Of a DNA stretch of 64,000 nucleotides, positions 8,504 to 18,210 are shown one piece after another; position 1 is the stretch's first letter; every line of letters starts with the position of its first letter. The stretch spans positions 124,001 through 188,000 of the forward strand of contig JAVEZQ010000001.1 in assembly GCA_034002905.1 (NCBI GenBank), given 5' to 3'. The notes beneath the pieces are model-generated. The model made no database searches. It had not been told where the DNA came from and saw only the letters and a program-made list of their open reading frames with translations. The translations under genes and the position numbers were made by a program. This DNA is from UBA8914 sp034002905. Its GTDB lineage: Bacteria > Pseudomonadota > Alphaproteobacteria > UBA9219.

Positions 8504-10750
8504 TTACATGAACTTGTTGTTTCGCGCAAAGCCGGTGGGGGGCATGCGCCCTGATTGTGCGCGTTCGCCGATCCAAGCACGCAGATCTGTCTCGGTACGG
8601 GTTCTGTCGCCTGACGCCCAACTGAGGCCTTCTTTCAGCGCAAAGCACTTGATGTCCGAAAGGTGACCATCCTTGTACTTTTGAAGAATAACGCCTTTGC
8701 CACGGGCCATTTCCGGCACTTGCTCGATCGGGAAGATAAGAAGCTTACGGTTGGTGCCAATCACGGCAATATGATCGCCTTCGACAGGAGCAAAAGACGC
8801 CGCTTTGGCTTTGCCATCAACATTGAGGATTTGCTTGCCGTTTTTGGTTTGTGCGAGCACATCGGCGGCTTTGACAATAAACCCGCGTCCATCTGTGCTC
8901 GCGACGATATATTTGGTTTCGGGTTCATATTTGATCAAGCCAAGAACCTCGTCTTCGCCTTGCAGGTCGATCATCAGGCGCATGGGTTCGCCAAAGCCGC
9001 GTCCTCCCGGAAGTTTGTCGACACCGAGAGTGTAAAAGCGACCATTGGTGGCAAAGAGAAGGATTTTATCCGTTGTCTCCGCCTCAAAGAGAAAAGCCTG
9101 TCCGTCGCCCTCTTTGTATTTGATGGATGTAGGGTCGATCTCGTGTCCTTTGATAGCGCGGACCCATCCTTTTTCTGATAAAACGATGGTGACGTTTTCT
9201 TTTTCTATTGCTGCTTCAAACGACATGTCGGCTAACGCAGGTAAATCGGCATGAACAGTCCTGCGAGCACCCAGTGGCGTGTTCTTGCCAAACAGCTTCT
9301 TCAGCTCGGTCAGTTCACCGTCGATATGCTGCCATCGCAGCGCTTCGTCTTTCAAAAGCTTTTTAAGCTCGGCCTGCTTGCCGGACAGTTCCTTTTGCTC
9401 GCGCTTGATCTCCATTTCTTCAAGCTTGCGTAAAGAGCGCAAGCGCATATTGAGAATGGCTTCGGCCTGCACTTCGGTGAGAGAAAAGCGCTTTATCAAT
9501 ACAGGCTTGGGCTCGTCCTCGGTGCGAATAATACGGATCACCTCGTCAAGATTGAGATAGGCAATCAGATAGCCCGCCAATGTCTCTAACCGTTCTTCAA
9601 TGCGCGACAGGCGATAGCGTGATACGCGAACCAAAACGTCCTCGCGATGCGCCAGATAATCCTTGAGAGCTGTGCGCAGATCCATAACTTGCGGTACGCC
9701 GTCTTTGTCCAGCGCATTCATGTTGAGGGGGAACTTCGTCTCAAGATCCGAAATGCGGAAGAGGGATTCCATCAACATGGCCGGATCGACATTGCGGCTC
9801 TTGGGCACGAGGATCAAACGGATATCATCAGCGCTCTCATCGCGAATATCGTCGAGCAAGGGCAGTTTACGATTGGTTAGAAGCTCGGCGATTTTCTCGA
9901 TCAAGCGTGACTTTTGAACCTGATAGGGAATCTCGGTAACGACGATCTGCCACGTGCCCTGCTTAAGCTCTTCCTTTTCCCATTTAGCGCGCAGGCGGAA
10001 AGAACCACGCCCCGTTTTATAGGCTTCAATGATGGATTCCCGTGGCTCGATCATAAGTCCGCCCGTTGGAAAATCGGGGCCGGAGACAAAATCGAGAAGT
10101 TTTTCGATACTGGCGTTGGGCGTTTTGATTAGATAGCGCATGGCGTCGCACAATTCGGCGACGTTGTGTGGCGGAATGGATGTTGCCATACCAACAGCAA
10201 TACCCGCGGCACCATTGGCCAATAAATTGGGGAAGGCGGCGGGAAGAACAACCGGCTCGCGTCCACTGCCGTCATAGGTTTCGCGGAAATCGACGGCATC
10301 TTCATCGATCCCTTCCATCATCAGGCGAGCAACATCGGTCAGGCGCGCTTCGGTGTAACGCATCGCGGCGGCGCTATCGCCATCGATATTGCCGAAATTG
10401 CCTTGCCCTTCGATCATGGGATAGCGCTGGTTGAAATCCTGCGCGAGGCGTACGAGCGCGTCATAAACCGAACTATCACCATGCGGGTGATATTTACCGA
10501 TCACATCGCCAACAACGCGTGCCGACTTTTTTGGGGGCAGGTTGGGGGCCAGCTTGAGCTCGCGCATGGCAAAGAGCAAGCGCCGATGAACAGGCTTCAT
10601 CCCGTCGCGCACATCAGGCAGCGAACGTGACATAATCGTCGAAAGGGCATAGGACAAATACCGTCCGGCCAAGGCCTCGGAGAGCTTGGTATCGACAATC
10701 GGCTGCGGGGGGAGGTTAGAAGTCTTTGTCTTGGTGGTCGTGCGTGCCAT
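8504..10750 (-). CDS. parC: DNA topoisomerase IV subunit A
   Basis: ParC is the DNA-cleaving subunit of topoisomerase IV, which works with ParE to decatenate daughter chromosomes. The N-terminal block RYLSYALSTIMSRSLPDVRDG, the QRDR segment GKYHPHGDSSVYDALV (residues 86-100) and the catalytic tyrosine Y132 in AMRYTEARL are all present. The C-terminal domain is short, with beta-pinwheel repeats, and lacks the GyrA-box, which favours ParC over GyrA at 748 residues. At the position of E. coli Ser80 there is Ser93, while the Glu84 position is Asp97. Eighty-nine bases separate it from recO upstream on the same strand. Confidence 0.94.
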   Translation of the reverse strand: MARTTTKTKTSNLPPQPIVDTKLSEALAGRYLSYALSTIMSRSLPDVRDGMKPVHRRLLFAMRELKLAPNLPPKKSARVVGDVIGKYHPHGDSSVYDALVRLAQDFNQRYPMIEGQGNFGNIDGDSAAAMRYTEARLTDVARLMMEGIDEDAVDFRETYDGSGREPVVLPAAFPNLLANGAAGIAVGMATSIPPHNVAELCDAMRYLIKTPNASIEKLLDFVSGPDFPTGGLMIEPRESIIEAYKTGRGSFRLRAKWEKEELKQGTWQIVVTEIPYQVQKSRLIEKIAELLTNRKLPLLDDIRDESADDIRLILVPKSRNVDPAMLMESLFRISDLETKFPLNMNALDKDGVPQVMDLRTALKDYLAHREDVLVRVSRYRLSRIEERLETLAGYLIAYLNLDEVIRIIRTEDEPKPVLIKRFSLTEVQAEAILNMRLRSLRKLEEMEIKREQKELSGKQAELKKLLKDEALRWQHIDGELTELKKLFGKNTPLGARRTVHADLPALADMSFEAAIEKENVTIVLSEKGWVRAIKGHEIDPTSIKYKEGDGQAFLFEAETTDKILLFATNGRFYTLGVDKLPGGRGFGEPMRLMIDLQGEDEVLGLIKYEPETKYIVASTDGRGFIVKAADVLAQTKNGKQILNVDGKAKAASFAPVEGDHIAVIGTNRKLLIFPIEQVPEMARGKGVILQKYKDGHLSDIKCFALKEGLSWASGDRTRTETDLRAWIGERAQSGRMPPTGFARNNKFM

Positions 10751-10839
10751 CGGTCTGATTTCTTTGAATAAACTCTGTTAAGATGCGGGTTTGACCTCCC
10801 GATCTTGGGCTGGGGCGCACTCTAACGGCCCCAAGTGAT

Positions 10840-11616
10840 TCACGCAACCTCTGCCGTATGGGGAAGGGTTTTGGCTATTTTTTGCTCGTAATAGCCGTAT
10901 AACCTTTGCCGCGCCATGGGCATCATGCCGTCCATGGGGATAAGGCGGCGGTTTTGCGGGTTGGCAAAGACGGTGCGGGCAAAGAAATACTCGCTTAGGG
11001 TCAGGCCATCGACAATGTCTAGCGTATCCCATTCCTGATTTCCACAGAGAAAACCGGGCAGGGGCAGGAGCTTGTCCCGATAGGGCTCGGCGGCTTCTGC
11101 TGTTACAGCGCGACCGGAACGCGGACTCACATAAGCAAGATTCTCAATCTCACCTGTTACGGCGCAGCTGGAAAGATCAAGCCCATATCCCAGAGCGTTG
11201 AGGAGCCCCAGTTCCCATTTGATATAGGCAGGGGCCCAGAATGTTGCGTCGGGCAAGGAAAACAGGGCCAGCAGGCTGTTATAGATGCCGGACATGGGTT
11301 GTCGCTCTGGTAAGGCTGCTTCGACCATGCTGGTCGCGCTAGCGATAAGGCTGAGGATCTCTGGCTGCTGAAGCCACAGCGCAGCTGTAGGGGTCAAAAC
11401 TTCAAGGGAAAGATTGCCTAGATGGTCGGCAAGGCGTGCGCGCCAGTCTGCCTGAACATGATTGCCGGGTTGTAAGGCGGGGCCCTTTCGACGTCCTTGT
11501 CCACCGTGAACCAGACCGGCATGGCGCCCATTATTTTCTGTAAGCAACGTGACAATCATGGCGGTTTCGCCATGAGGACGGGCAGACAGAACGATGGCTT
11601 GATCGGACCATTCCAT
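10840..11616 (-). CDS. recO: DNA repair protein RecO
   Basis: RecO binds single-stranded DNA and, with RecR, loads RecA onto SSB-coated gaps. The N-terminal OB-fold is recognisable from MEWSDQAIVLSARPHGET and the following GRHAGLVHGG segment; the rest is helical, ending in ARTVFANPQNRRLIP. The start at 11616 (MEW, 258 residues) is preferred over an ATG seven codons upstream because RecO proteins characteristically begin with MEW plus an acidic or polar residue. The C-terminal zinc-finger cysteines of other RecO proteins are not arranged in clear CxxC pairs here. It lies just upstream of parC in the same direction. Confidence 0.9.
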   Translation of the reverse strand: MEWSDQAIVLSARPHGETAMIVTLLTENNGRHAGLVHGGQGRRKGPALQPGNHVQADWRARLADHLGNLSLEVLTPTAALWLQQPEILSLIASATSMVEAALPERQPMSGIYNSLLALFSLPDATFWAPAYIKWELGLLNALGYGLDLSSCAVTGEIENLAYVSPRSGRAVTAEAAEPYRDKLLPLPGFLCGNQEWDTLDIVDGLTLSEYFFARTVFANPQNRRLIPMDGMMPMARQRLYGYYEQKIAKTLPHTAEVA

Positions 11617-11706
11617 AATGGTTATGGGGTAGCACACAAGAGGTTACAAAAGGATAAAGCTGATTCGCCTCTCTTATACCATGCCCTTACAAGAAGGGCA
11701 GCGGGC

Positions 11707-13185
11707 TTAAGAAACCTTCCGAACGGTACGGGTTTTAGGGAATGTAAGCGTAATGCTCGTGCCATTACCGACCTCGCTATGGAGATCAAGCGTGCCGCCA
11801 TGCAGCTCCACCAGTGCGCGGGTCAGGGGCAAGCCAAGGCCTGTTCCCTGATTTTTACGACTGAGGGCGCTTTCAATCTGGCCGAAGGGGGCGAGGGCAA
11901 TTGGGATCTCTTCCTTTGACATACCAATACCCGTGTCCTTGCAGGTAATAACAATTTCATCTTCAGGTGACAGGTCGGCGGTAAGAGAGACGGACCCACC
12001 CTCGGGGGTAAACTTTACGGCATTGGTTAGCAGATTGGTGAGAACCTGCTTCATGGCGCGTTCTTCGGCCCGGAAGCCGGGCATGGTTTGGGGGACAGAC
12101 ATGGTCAGGCGAACTTTGCCTGCTTTTGCGCGCGCGGCGACAAGCCTTGTGACGGAGCGCATCGCTTCTTCGAGGTTCAGAACAGTTTCCGCAAGCTCGC
12201 GCTTTCCGGCTTCAATCTTTGACATATCTAAAATATCGTTGATCAAAGAGAGCAGGAGCGAACCGCTGTCGTGAATGTCGCCGGCATATTCGATGTATTG
12301 TTCTTGTCCAACTGCTCCAAAAAGCTGGTCACGGATAATTTCTGAAAATCCGATAATGGCGTTTAGGGGCGTGCGTAACTCATGGCTCATATTGGCCAAA
12401 AACTCGGATTTGCTTCGGTTGGCAAAGTCGGCTTGTTCCTTGGTGCGGATCAGGTCCATTTCCGCGCGGCGGCGTTCGGTAATATCGGACATGGTGCACT
12501 CAAAGTGGATGATATCACCCATCGGATCGCGCACAGCGTGTCCTGTCATATTGACCCAAAGCTTGCGCCGGTCAGACGTGTTGATTTCCGCTTCCTGACC
12601 ATGTTGTTTGCTTTCCTCAAGTCGTGCAAACCAGTCGCGTCGTGCGTGAGAGTTGGCAAAGAGTTTGCCATGCAGGTCCGGTTGCGCCAGCAAAAGGTCC
12701 TGTGGCGTGAGGTACCCCAGAATTTGAGCCATGGTGCGGTTGGCATTGATCCATTCACCCGTGGGCGCAATTTGGCAGATGCCGATCCCTGCATTTTCAA
12801 AGATGGCACGATACTTTTGTTCGCTTTCCCGCAGCGCGTGCGCCATTTTCTTTTGTTCTTCGATTTTCCTGTTCAGTTCCTCATTGGCTTTTTTTAGCGA
12901 TTGGGCCAGCGTACTAATTTCGCTTCCACGAGAGCTTGTGTGATGTAGATGCAAAACGAGAATCAGCGTCATCGCTGTGCCGAGGATCAGCAGGATATAG
13001 GGTGACGCGTCCCACAGAGCGTTATATGGCCCTATCGGGTTGTATGTGTGCTGGTTGTGTGAAAGTCGATTAATGTAGAATTGGAGAAGGGTAATGGACA
13101 AGCCAGTAAGGGTAACCAGCCCCAGAAATTTGGGGGAGGAGCCGAGCGGGTTTTTGTTTTTTTGCTTCTCGTTGAAGGGGAACAT
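11707..13185 (-). CDS. Membrane PAS-domain sensor histidine kinase
   Basis: The 492-residue protein has two N-terminal membrane segments (about 19-36 and 61-80), a coiled-coil linker (about 88-118), one PAS domain (about 121-240), a HisKA dimerisation domain with the phospho-acceptor His268 in FLANMSHELRTPLN, and a HATPase domain with the N box (LTNAVKFTPEGG) and G boxes (DTGIGM, GTGLGLPL). It lacks a receiver domain. No response regulator lies beside it; the next gene upstream is a PAS diguanylate cyclase. The architecture resembles PleC/DivJ-like alphaproteobacterial kinases, but that is only a resemblance. The input signal is unknown. Confidence 0.9.
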   Translation of the reverse strand: MFPFNEKQKNKNPLGSSPKFLGLVTLTGLSITLLQFYINRLSHNQHTYNPIGPYNALWDASPYILLILGTAMTLILVLHLHHTSSRGSEISTLAQSLKKANEELNRKIEEQKKMAHALRESEQKYRAIFENAGIGICQIAPTGEWINANRTMAQILGYLTPQDLLLAQPDLHGKLFANSHARRDWFARLEESKQHGQEAEINTSDRRKLWVNMTGHAVRDPMGDIIHFECTMSDITERRRAEMDLIRTKEQADFANRSKSEFLANMSHELRTPLNAIIGFSEIIRDQLFGAVGQEQYIEYAGDIHDSGSLLLSLINDILDMSKIEAGKRELAETVLNLEEAMRSVTRLVAARAKAGKVRLTMSVPQTMPGFRAEERAMKQVLTNLLTNAVKFTPEGGSVSLTADLSPEDEIVITCKDTGIGMSKEEIPIALAPFGQIESALSRKNQGTGLGLPLTRALVELHGGTLDLHSEVGNGTSITLTFPKTRTVRKVS

Positions 13186-13275
13186 AGCGAAAACCTGTGA
13201 AAGTCACTTCGGTTTGCCATAAAGTGGCTAACATGACGTTAACAATTTTGCGTCGCAACAAACGTCCGTCAAAAA

Positions 13276-14592
13276 CTACTTAATGAATTCAATCCGATTC
13301 CGACCTTTTTCTTTGGCGCTATAGAGAGCCTCATCCGCACGCGAGAGAAGATCGTCAATGGTTGAATCTTTGGGCCCCATCTCTGTCACACCAAGGCTTG
13401 TGGTGCATTGAATTGCGCCTTTGGCTGTTGGTGCCATCGTTTCGGCGATGTGGATGCGTAAACGTCCGGCAACTTCGATGGCGGCTTCCAGAGAGGTTTC
13501 GGGAAGCAATATGGCAAATTCTTCGCCTCCCAACCGTCCGATGATATCAGATTCACGCAAAGTTTCGAGACTGGCATGAACAACGGTTTCAAGAACGCAA
13601 TCGCCTGCGGCATGTCCATAGGTATCATTGATGTGCTTGAAGTGGTCAAGGTCCATCATGATGATCGAAAGAGAACGAGAAAAACGCTGAGCGCGTCGAA
13701 TTTCTTGCTCGGCTTGAATCATAAAGAAGCGCCGATTATGGATGCCTGTCAGCGCATCGGTGTTGGCTTGGTGAAAAAGTTCTTCTTCAAGCTTTTTACG
13801 TTGAGAGATATCGTTCATAGAAACAAGAAGAGCAGGCTCGCCAGCATAATCCATTTTGATGGCCGCAATCTCGGCAACAAACTCACGTCCTTGGGCGGTT
13901 TTCATGCGAACGTCAATTTCACGAATATCTGAAAGCTGATCAATCAATTCATGGATACGGTTCCTATCCTCAAGGTCAACGAAAAAGTCATCCGATGAAG
14001 CTTTGAGCAGGGGAGCGGTGCTTTGTTGGAGGAGGAGACACGTTTTCCGGTTAACATATTGGATGCGTCCATCGCGACGGCGCGCGATATAAACGGGGAC
14101 AGGCAATATCTCGAGAACGGCCCGAAGCCGTTGCTCATTTGCCAGCATCACCCGTTCCATCTCGACTTGTTTGCTGATATCAAAGGCACAGATTTGTACG
14201 GCGGGTGTACCGTGCCAGTCAATTAAGCGTTTAGTCGTCGCTAACCAAATTTCGTGACCGTCCTTGTGAACACCAAGCATACGATCAATGCGTCGGGGGG
14301 CGTTGCTATGGATAAAGCTGTCATATTCTTCTTCAAGAGTCTGCCAGTCCTGCGCTGGGAACAGGGGGCGGACCAAGGGGAGGTCTGTGATCTGTTTCGG
14401 GTCTTGATACCCGAATAAAGCAGCAAAAGCCTTGTTGGCATACAGGGGGCGAAAGTTGGTGTGAACAAGAATTCCCTGAACGGCATTATCCGTCATGTCC
14501 TGAAAATTCGGCAATGCCATGTCATCATGACGTCGACGCTTGGCACGGCGTTCAGGTGAGGGGTTAAGGCTTTGGTCGACGTCTTTTGTCAT
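13276..14592 (-). CDS. PAS-PAS-GGDEF diguanylate cyclase
   Basis: This cytosolic protein would make cyclic di-GMP from two GTP. It has two PAS domains (about 30-140 and 150-265, each ending in an acidic FDIS/NDIS hinge) and a GGDEF domain from about 275. The active-site loop reads GGEEF at 355-359, an active variant. An inhibitory I-site RxxD (R346 to D349) sits exactly five residues before it, so product inhibition is likely. It has no membrane segment and no EAL domain. It lies 90 bp upstream of a PAS histidine kinase on the same strand, which suggests a shared signalling role. Confidence 0.93.
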   Translation of the reverse strand: MTKDVDQSLNPSPERRAKRRRHDDMALPNFQDMTDNAVQGILVHTNFRPLYANKAFAALFGYQDPKQITDLPLVRPLFPAQDWQTLEEEYDSFIHSNAPRRIDRMLGVHKDGHEIWLATTKRLIDWHGTPAVQICAFDISKQVEMERVMLANEQRLRAVLEILPVPVYIARRRDGRIQYVNRKTCLLLQQSTAPLLKASSDDFFVDLEDRNRIHELIDQLSDIREIDVRMKTAQGREFVAEIAAIKMDYAGEPALLVSMNDISQRKKLEEELFHQANTDALTGIHNRRFFMIQAEQEIRRAQRFSRSLSIIMMDLDHFKHINDTYGHAAGDCVLETVVHASLETLRESDIIGRLGGEEFAILLPETSLEAAIEVAGRLRIHIAETMAPTAKGAIQCTTSLGVTEMGPKDSTIDDLLSRADEALYSAKEKGRNRIEFIK

Positions 14593-14649
14593 AAGGCATT
14601 ATAGTCATTTGGGCATGAAAATTACACGAAAAATATCCACAGAATGACT

Positions 14650-16095
14650 TTATTTTATATCGAATCCTGTTGGCTTGCTGCGTGTCCATGCTGAACGTTG
14701 TTGGGGGGTATCGTCCGAAGTTATAAGATCATGAGCCTTTAAAATAGTGTTAGTCGCCATGCCTAAGTGTTGTTGGCTTTCTTTTGAGAGTGGTGGTGGT
14801 TCAGATTCAGAAGTTAGGGATTGGGGCTTTTCATTGGATGGATTAAATTTTAATTTCTGTCCCTTTAAATTGAAAGCACCAAGAGGTGTATAACCTGTAT
14901 TGTGTGAGTCCGTTTCATCGCGTGGGCCAAAGAACTTGTTGGTGTCGGTGAGTTCTAGCCCCTTGATTATGTGCGGATAGGGTTCATCACGCAAAGCCCG
15001 ACCATTCTCTTCGAAAAGCTTAGTGTTTTCAGGCAGGGTATTGTTGTTCATCAGTTTCATCTCGCCATTAATGACAATACCGGGAATGGCGTGATGAAGG
15101 TATTCGCCATTCGGCTGCATTTGGGAGGCGACGACTACCCACAAATCCTTTGGATCGTGGCCTAGTGCACGCAGCGCACCAAGCTTGAAGGCGGCATTGC
15201 CAGTACATGTTGCTTCGCCCGACTTCATGATTGATTCCGGCGTTCCAGATGTGCGGGAGAGATCGAAATAAGCAGGAACGGCTTCGTTGTTGCTAAGAAT
15301 TTCAAGTTCTTTGGTGTTTACTTTTAGCAAACTATTGCCCAGCAGGTTAATATGTTGGGCCTGAATGGTCGCGTCCGGAATTTTCTTAAGGTAATCGAGA
15401 GACATAGCCGTCGCGTTTATCCGGATTTGCTCTTGATCCATGCTCTCATGGAGGGGCTCGTTTGTTTTGTGTTTGTCTAAATAAGACTGGAAGTTGGCGC
15501 CAGCCCCGTTTTGCATCAGCAAATTAAACTGGTTATCCATATTCATGGTGAGCTGGTCAGGTGTAAGGCCGTTTCCGTCCATCCCGAGAAAGGCCATGGG
15601 CATATCGTTGGAGAGAAGTTGTGTCTCGCCAAGAGAAAAGGGCGGTTCATTTCCTGGGTAGTATTGCAGTCCCCCTTGACTTTTTGGTGCGAAAAGTTTT
15701 TGAAAGGCATAATCTGCATTGCTTTGATGAAGAGCATCAATGTTCGTGCCAATATGTGGGATGGTTCCGCAATATTGCCGATAGGTGTTGAGGGTTTCTG
15801 GTGGCATGTAACCAGTATCGGGCGCCGTATTGATTTCGTTGCAGATGGTTTGCGAATTTTCCATAAAGCGCTTATATATAGGTGATCCCTTTTGCGGGAT
15901 CGACGCATCTTTTTCGCTTAGGGAGGCAAACTTGCTTTGGGGCAGTGCCGCGTGCGCTTCGGCAGTGTGGACATTATCATTAGGTGAAATGCTAGTAAGC
16001 CCATCAACGCCAGTATATGACGCCGGACCCGTGAGAACCCCTGCAGCAATTGCTGCAAGAACCTGCTTCTTCATGCGGGTAACGTTTTTGGCCAT
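14650..16095 (-). CDS. Exported protein with a transglutaminase-like cysteine-peptidase domain
   Basis: The 481-residue protein begins with a basic segment and a hydrophobic run (about 10-25), consistent with a signal peptide. The middle contains a probable catalytic triad of the transglutaminase/papain-like fold: Cys297 in GEATCTGNAAFKLGALRALG, a His pair (334-335) in YLHHAIPGIVINGEM, and an Asn/Asp position in the LMNNN stretch just after. The order and spacing match bacterial transglutaminase-like cysteine peptidases, but overall similarity to a named family is not clear to me. The last 60 residues are Pro/Ser-rich and disordered. It is AT-richer than its neighbours. Substrate is unknown; a cell-envelope role is inference. 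Confidence 0.55.
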   Translation of the reverse strand: MAKNVTRMKKQVLAAIAAGVLTGPASYTGVDGLTSISPNDNVHTAEAHAALPQSKFASLSEKDASIPQKGSPIYKRFMENSQTICNEINTAPDTGYMPPETLNTYRQYCGTIPHIGTNIDALHQSNADYAFQKLFAPKSQGGLQYYPGNEPPFSLGETQLLSNDMPMAFLGMDGNGLTPDQLTMNMDNQFNLLMQNGAGANFQSYLDKHKTNEPLHESMDQEQIRINATAMSLDYLKKIPDATIQAQHINLLGNSLLKVNTKELEILSNNEAVPAYFDLSRTSGTPESIMKSGEATCTGNAAFKLGALRALGHDPKDLWVVVASQMQPNGEYLHHAIPGIVINGEMKLMNNNTLPENTKLFEENGRALRDEPYPHIIKGLELTDTNKFFGPRDETDSHNTGYTPLGAFNLKGQKLKFNPSNEKPQSLTSESEPPPLSKESQQHLGMATNTILKAHDLITSDDTPQQRSAWTRSKPTGFDIK

Positions 16096-16197
16096 TTGAA
16101 ATAACTTTTTCTAAAATCACGCACAGTCATTATAGCAATTTTATGATAAAAGAGGCGTTAACAATCTGGATGGATTTTGTGCATGGTAAAGAATCGG

Positions 16198-16968
16198 TTA
16201 CAATTTCCAGCCGTGATGAATGGCAACAATGCCGCCGAGAATATTTTCAAAGCGCACGCGCTCAAAACCGGCTTTTTCCATGCGGTTGGCGAGTTCCTGT
16301 TGTGGCGGGAATTGCCGGATACTTTCGGCCAGATATTGGTAGGACTCGCGGTCTTGTGCCACTTTTTCGCCCAGCCATGGCAGGACGGTAAAGCTGTACA
16401 TGTCGTAAAGTTTATTAAGGGGTGGTCTAACGCCAGAGCTAAACTCCATGCAAAAGAAGCGTCCCCCTGGTTTCAGGACGCGGAAAAACTCGCGCAGTGC
16501 CGTATCAATATGAGTCACGTTGCGCAGGCCGAAAGTGATACATACGGCATCCATGCTGTTCTCGTCAAAGGGGAGGGCTTCGGCATTGCCGACGACCCAC
16601 GCGACATTGTTTAGCCATCCGGCATCAATCGTCCTTTTCTGTCCAACGCGGATCATATCGGGGTTCAGGTCGCAGACGGTGATGTTACACTGGCCTTGTG
16701 TTTTACGCAGGCAGCGGCGCGTGATGTCGCCCGTGCCTCCTGCGACATCAAGAATCTTTTCTCCTGCACGTGGCCGTAGCTTGGCGACAAACATGTCTTT
16801 CCATAACCTGTGCAGGCCGCCGGACATACAATCATTCATAAGGTCATATTTGTCGGCGACAGAGGAAAAGACGTCGATGACGCCTTGCGTTTTTTCTTCG
16901 GGCGAGACTTGACGATAGCCAAACCATTCGGCTTCCGGGTTTGGCGTGGTGTGCGGTTTATTAGTCAT
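16198..16968 (-). CDS. ubiE: Ubiquinone/menaquinone biosynthesis C-methyltransferase
   Basis: UbiE transfers a methyl group from S-adenosylmethionine to the benzoquinol ring in ubiquinone synthesis (or to demethylmenaquinol). Family marks are FSSVADKYDLMND at the start, motif I ILDVAGGTGDITRR, NAEALPF, and the diagnostic CITFGLRNVTHIDTAL followed by RVLKPGGRFFCMEFS. The 256-residue length is normal. The start codon region overlaps the stop of the upstream glycosyltransferase by four bases. Confidence 0.95.
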   Translation of the reverse strand: MTNKPHTTPNPEAEWFGYRQVSPEEKTQGVIDVFSSVADKYDLMNDCMSGGLHRLWKDMFVAKLRPRAGEKILDVAGGTGDITRRCLRKTQGQCNITVCDLNPDMIRVGQKRTIDAGWLNNVAWVVGNAEALPFDENSMDAVCITFGLRNVTHIDTALREFFRVLKPGGRFFCMEFSSGVRPPLNKLYDMYSFTVLPWLGEKVAQDRESYQYLAESIRQFPPQQELANRMEKAGFERVRFENILGGIVAIHHGWKL

Positions 16969-18188
16969 GCGTCCGCCGAATGCGGAGACAGGGCGGGTTG
17001 ACGAAGCATGCCATCATAAAGTTCAAATATACTGTCGCGCCATGCTTCTTGGGGGAAGGTTTTGCCTGTGAAAGTCCGCGTACGAACGGCCAGATCAATG
17101 CGACGTGAGGCCCCCATAGCCAAGGATTCTTTGAGTGCGGCAAGAAGGGCTTCTTCGTTATCTGGCGGGACAACCCATGCCGTTTCGCCGCTGAGAACCA
17201 TTTCGGCATTGGCGCCACAGTTCGAGACGATGACGGGGCGTCCAATGGCCTGTGCGGCGAGAAGTTCGGGGGCTTGGCCGCGTGGCATGGTGTTGATCGC
17301 GACGACAAGGCTGGAAAGCCAGCAGGCCGCGGGCCAGTCTGTGCAGTTTTCCGGCATGATGACCTTGCCTTCTAGACCGAGCGTAACGACCTGTTTCTCG
17401 ATCTGCGCACGTGTTCCCGGCGAGCGCTTGTCATCGCCGATGAGGACGACATAAATATCGTCTTTGGTCAGCTTGGTCATGGCCTCAAGAAGGTTGTGGT
17501 GCCCATACCCTGTTGCAAAAGGCGTTGCCATGATGACGACCGTTGATTGTTCGGGCAGACGCCAGAGTTTGTAGAGTGAATTGATGCGTTCAGGCGTAAC
17601 GCGCACCGCTTCGTACCAGACGAGGTCAATGCCGGGCGGAACGTGGTAGAGGTATTGGGTCTTGAGGCCCAGATCTTCTTTCAAGAACTTGACCATATAT
17701 TTTGAGGGCACGCGAAAGTGAGCGCCGCGATTGGCGGCGAGTTGCAGCGATTTTTTAATCGAGTGTGTGATGGGGCACGGTTCGGTCAGATCAATTAGAA
17801 GCGGCAAGTGATGCTTGACCGACTGCTTGCTGATAATGTCAATAGCATTATAGCCATGGGTATGAACAACGACGGGGCGTTCGCGCTGGATCAACTTGTC
17901 GAGACGCATACGGTTGCGCCAACGAGTGAGGAAGTTTTTGCTGGTGAGCGGTACCCGTGTGTGACGCACGGCAGCTCGTTCGGCTTCGAGCACAAGCGAT
18001 CCCCCATTGGAGACGATCAAAGGCCGCCAGCCAGCACGGTGCGTGAGGATGCACATATCGACGACTTCGCGTGCTTCGTGGCTCAGTTCCAAAGACGCAG
18101 TCAGGTGCAAAACAGTCGTGCGCGCTGCCGCAGCGGGCTTGTGGGCGGCGTGATTCCTGTTAGAGTGGGAAGATGTGGCGCTTGTCAT
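16965..18188 (-). CDS. GT4-type glycosyltransferase
   Basis: The 407-residue protein has the GT-B two-domain layout. The N-terminal acceptor domain includes THRAGWRPLIVSNGGSLV and PVVVHTHGYNAIDI. The C-terminal nucleotide-sugar domain contains FATGYGHHNLLEAM, VLIGDDKRSPG and the GT4-like E-x7-E region in APELLAAQAIGRPVIVSNCGANAEMV. It probably transfers a sugar from a nucleotide donor to an envelope glycan or lipid; the acceptor cannot be told. It ends four bases inside ubiE, so the two are translationally coupled although functionally unrelated. Confidence 0.85.
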   Translation of the reverse strand: MTSATSSHSNRNHAAHKPAAAARTTVLHLTASLELSHEAREVVDMCILTHRAGWRPLIVSNGGSLVLEAERAAVRHTRVPLTSKNFLTRWRNRMRLDKLIQRERPVVVHTHGYNAIDIISKQSVKHHLPLLIDLTEPCPITHSIKKSLQLAANRGAHFRVPSKYMVKFLKEDLGLKTQYLYHVPPGIDLVWYEAVRVTPERINSLYKLWRLPEQSTVVIMATPFATGYGHHNLLEAMTKLTKDDIYVVLIGDDKRSPGTRAQIEKQVVTLGLEGKVIMPENCTDWPAACWLSSLVVAINTMPRGQAPELLAAQAIGRPVIVSNCGANAEMVLSGETAWVVPPDNEEALLAALKESLAMGASRRIDLAVRTRTFTGKTFPQEAWRDSIFELYDGMLRQPALSPHSADA

Positions 18189-18210
18189 AACAAAATCAAA
18201 GGGATCAAAG

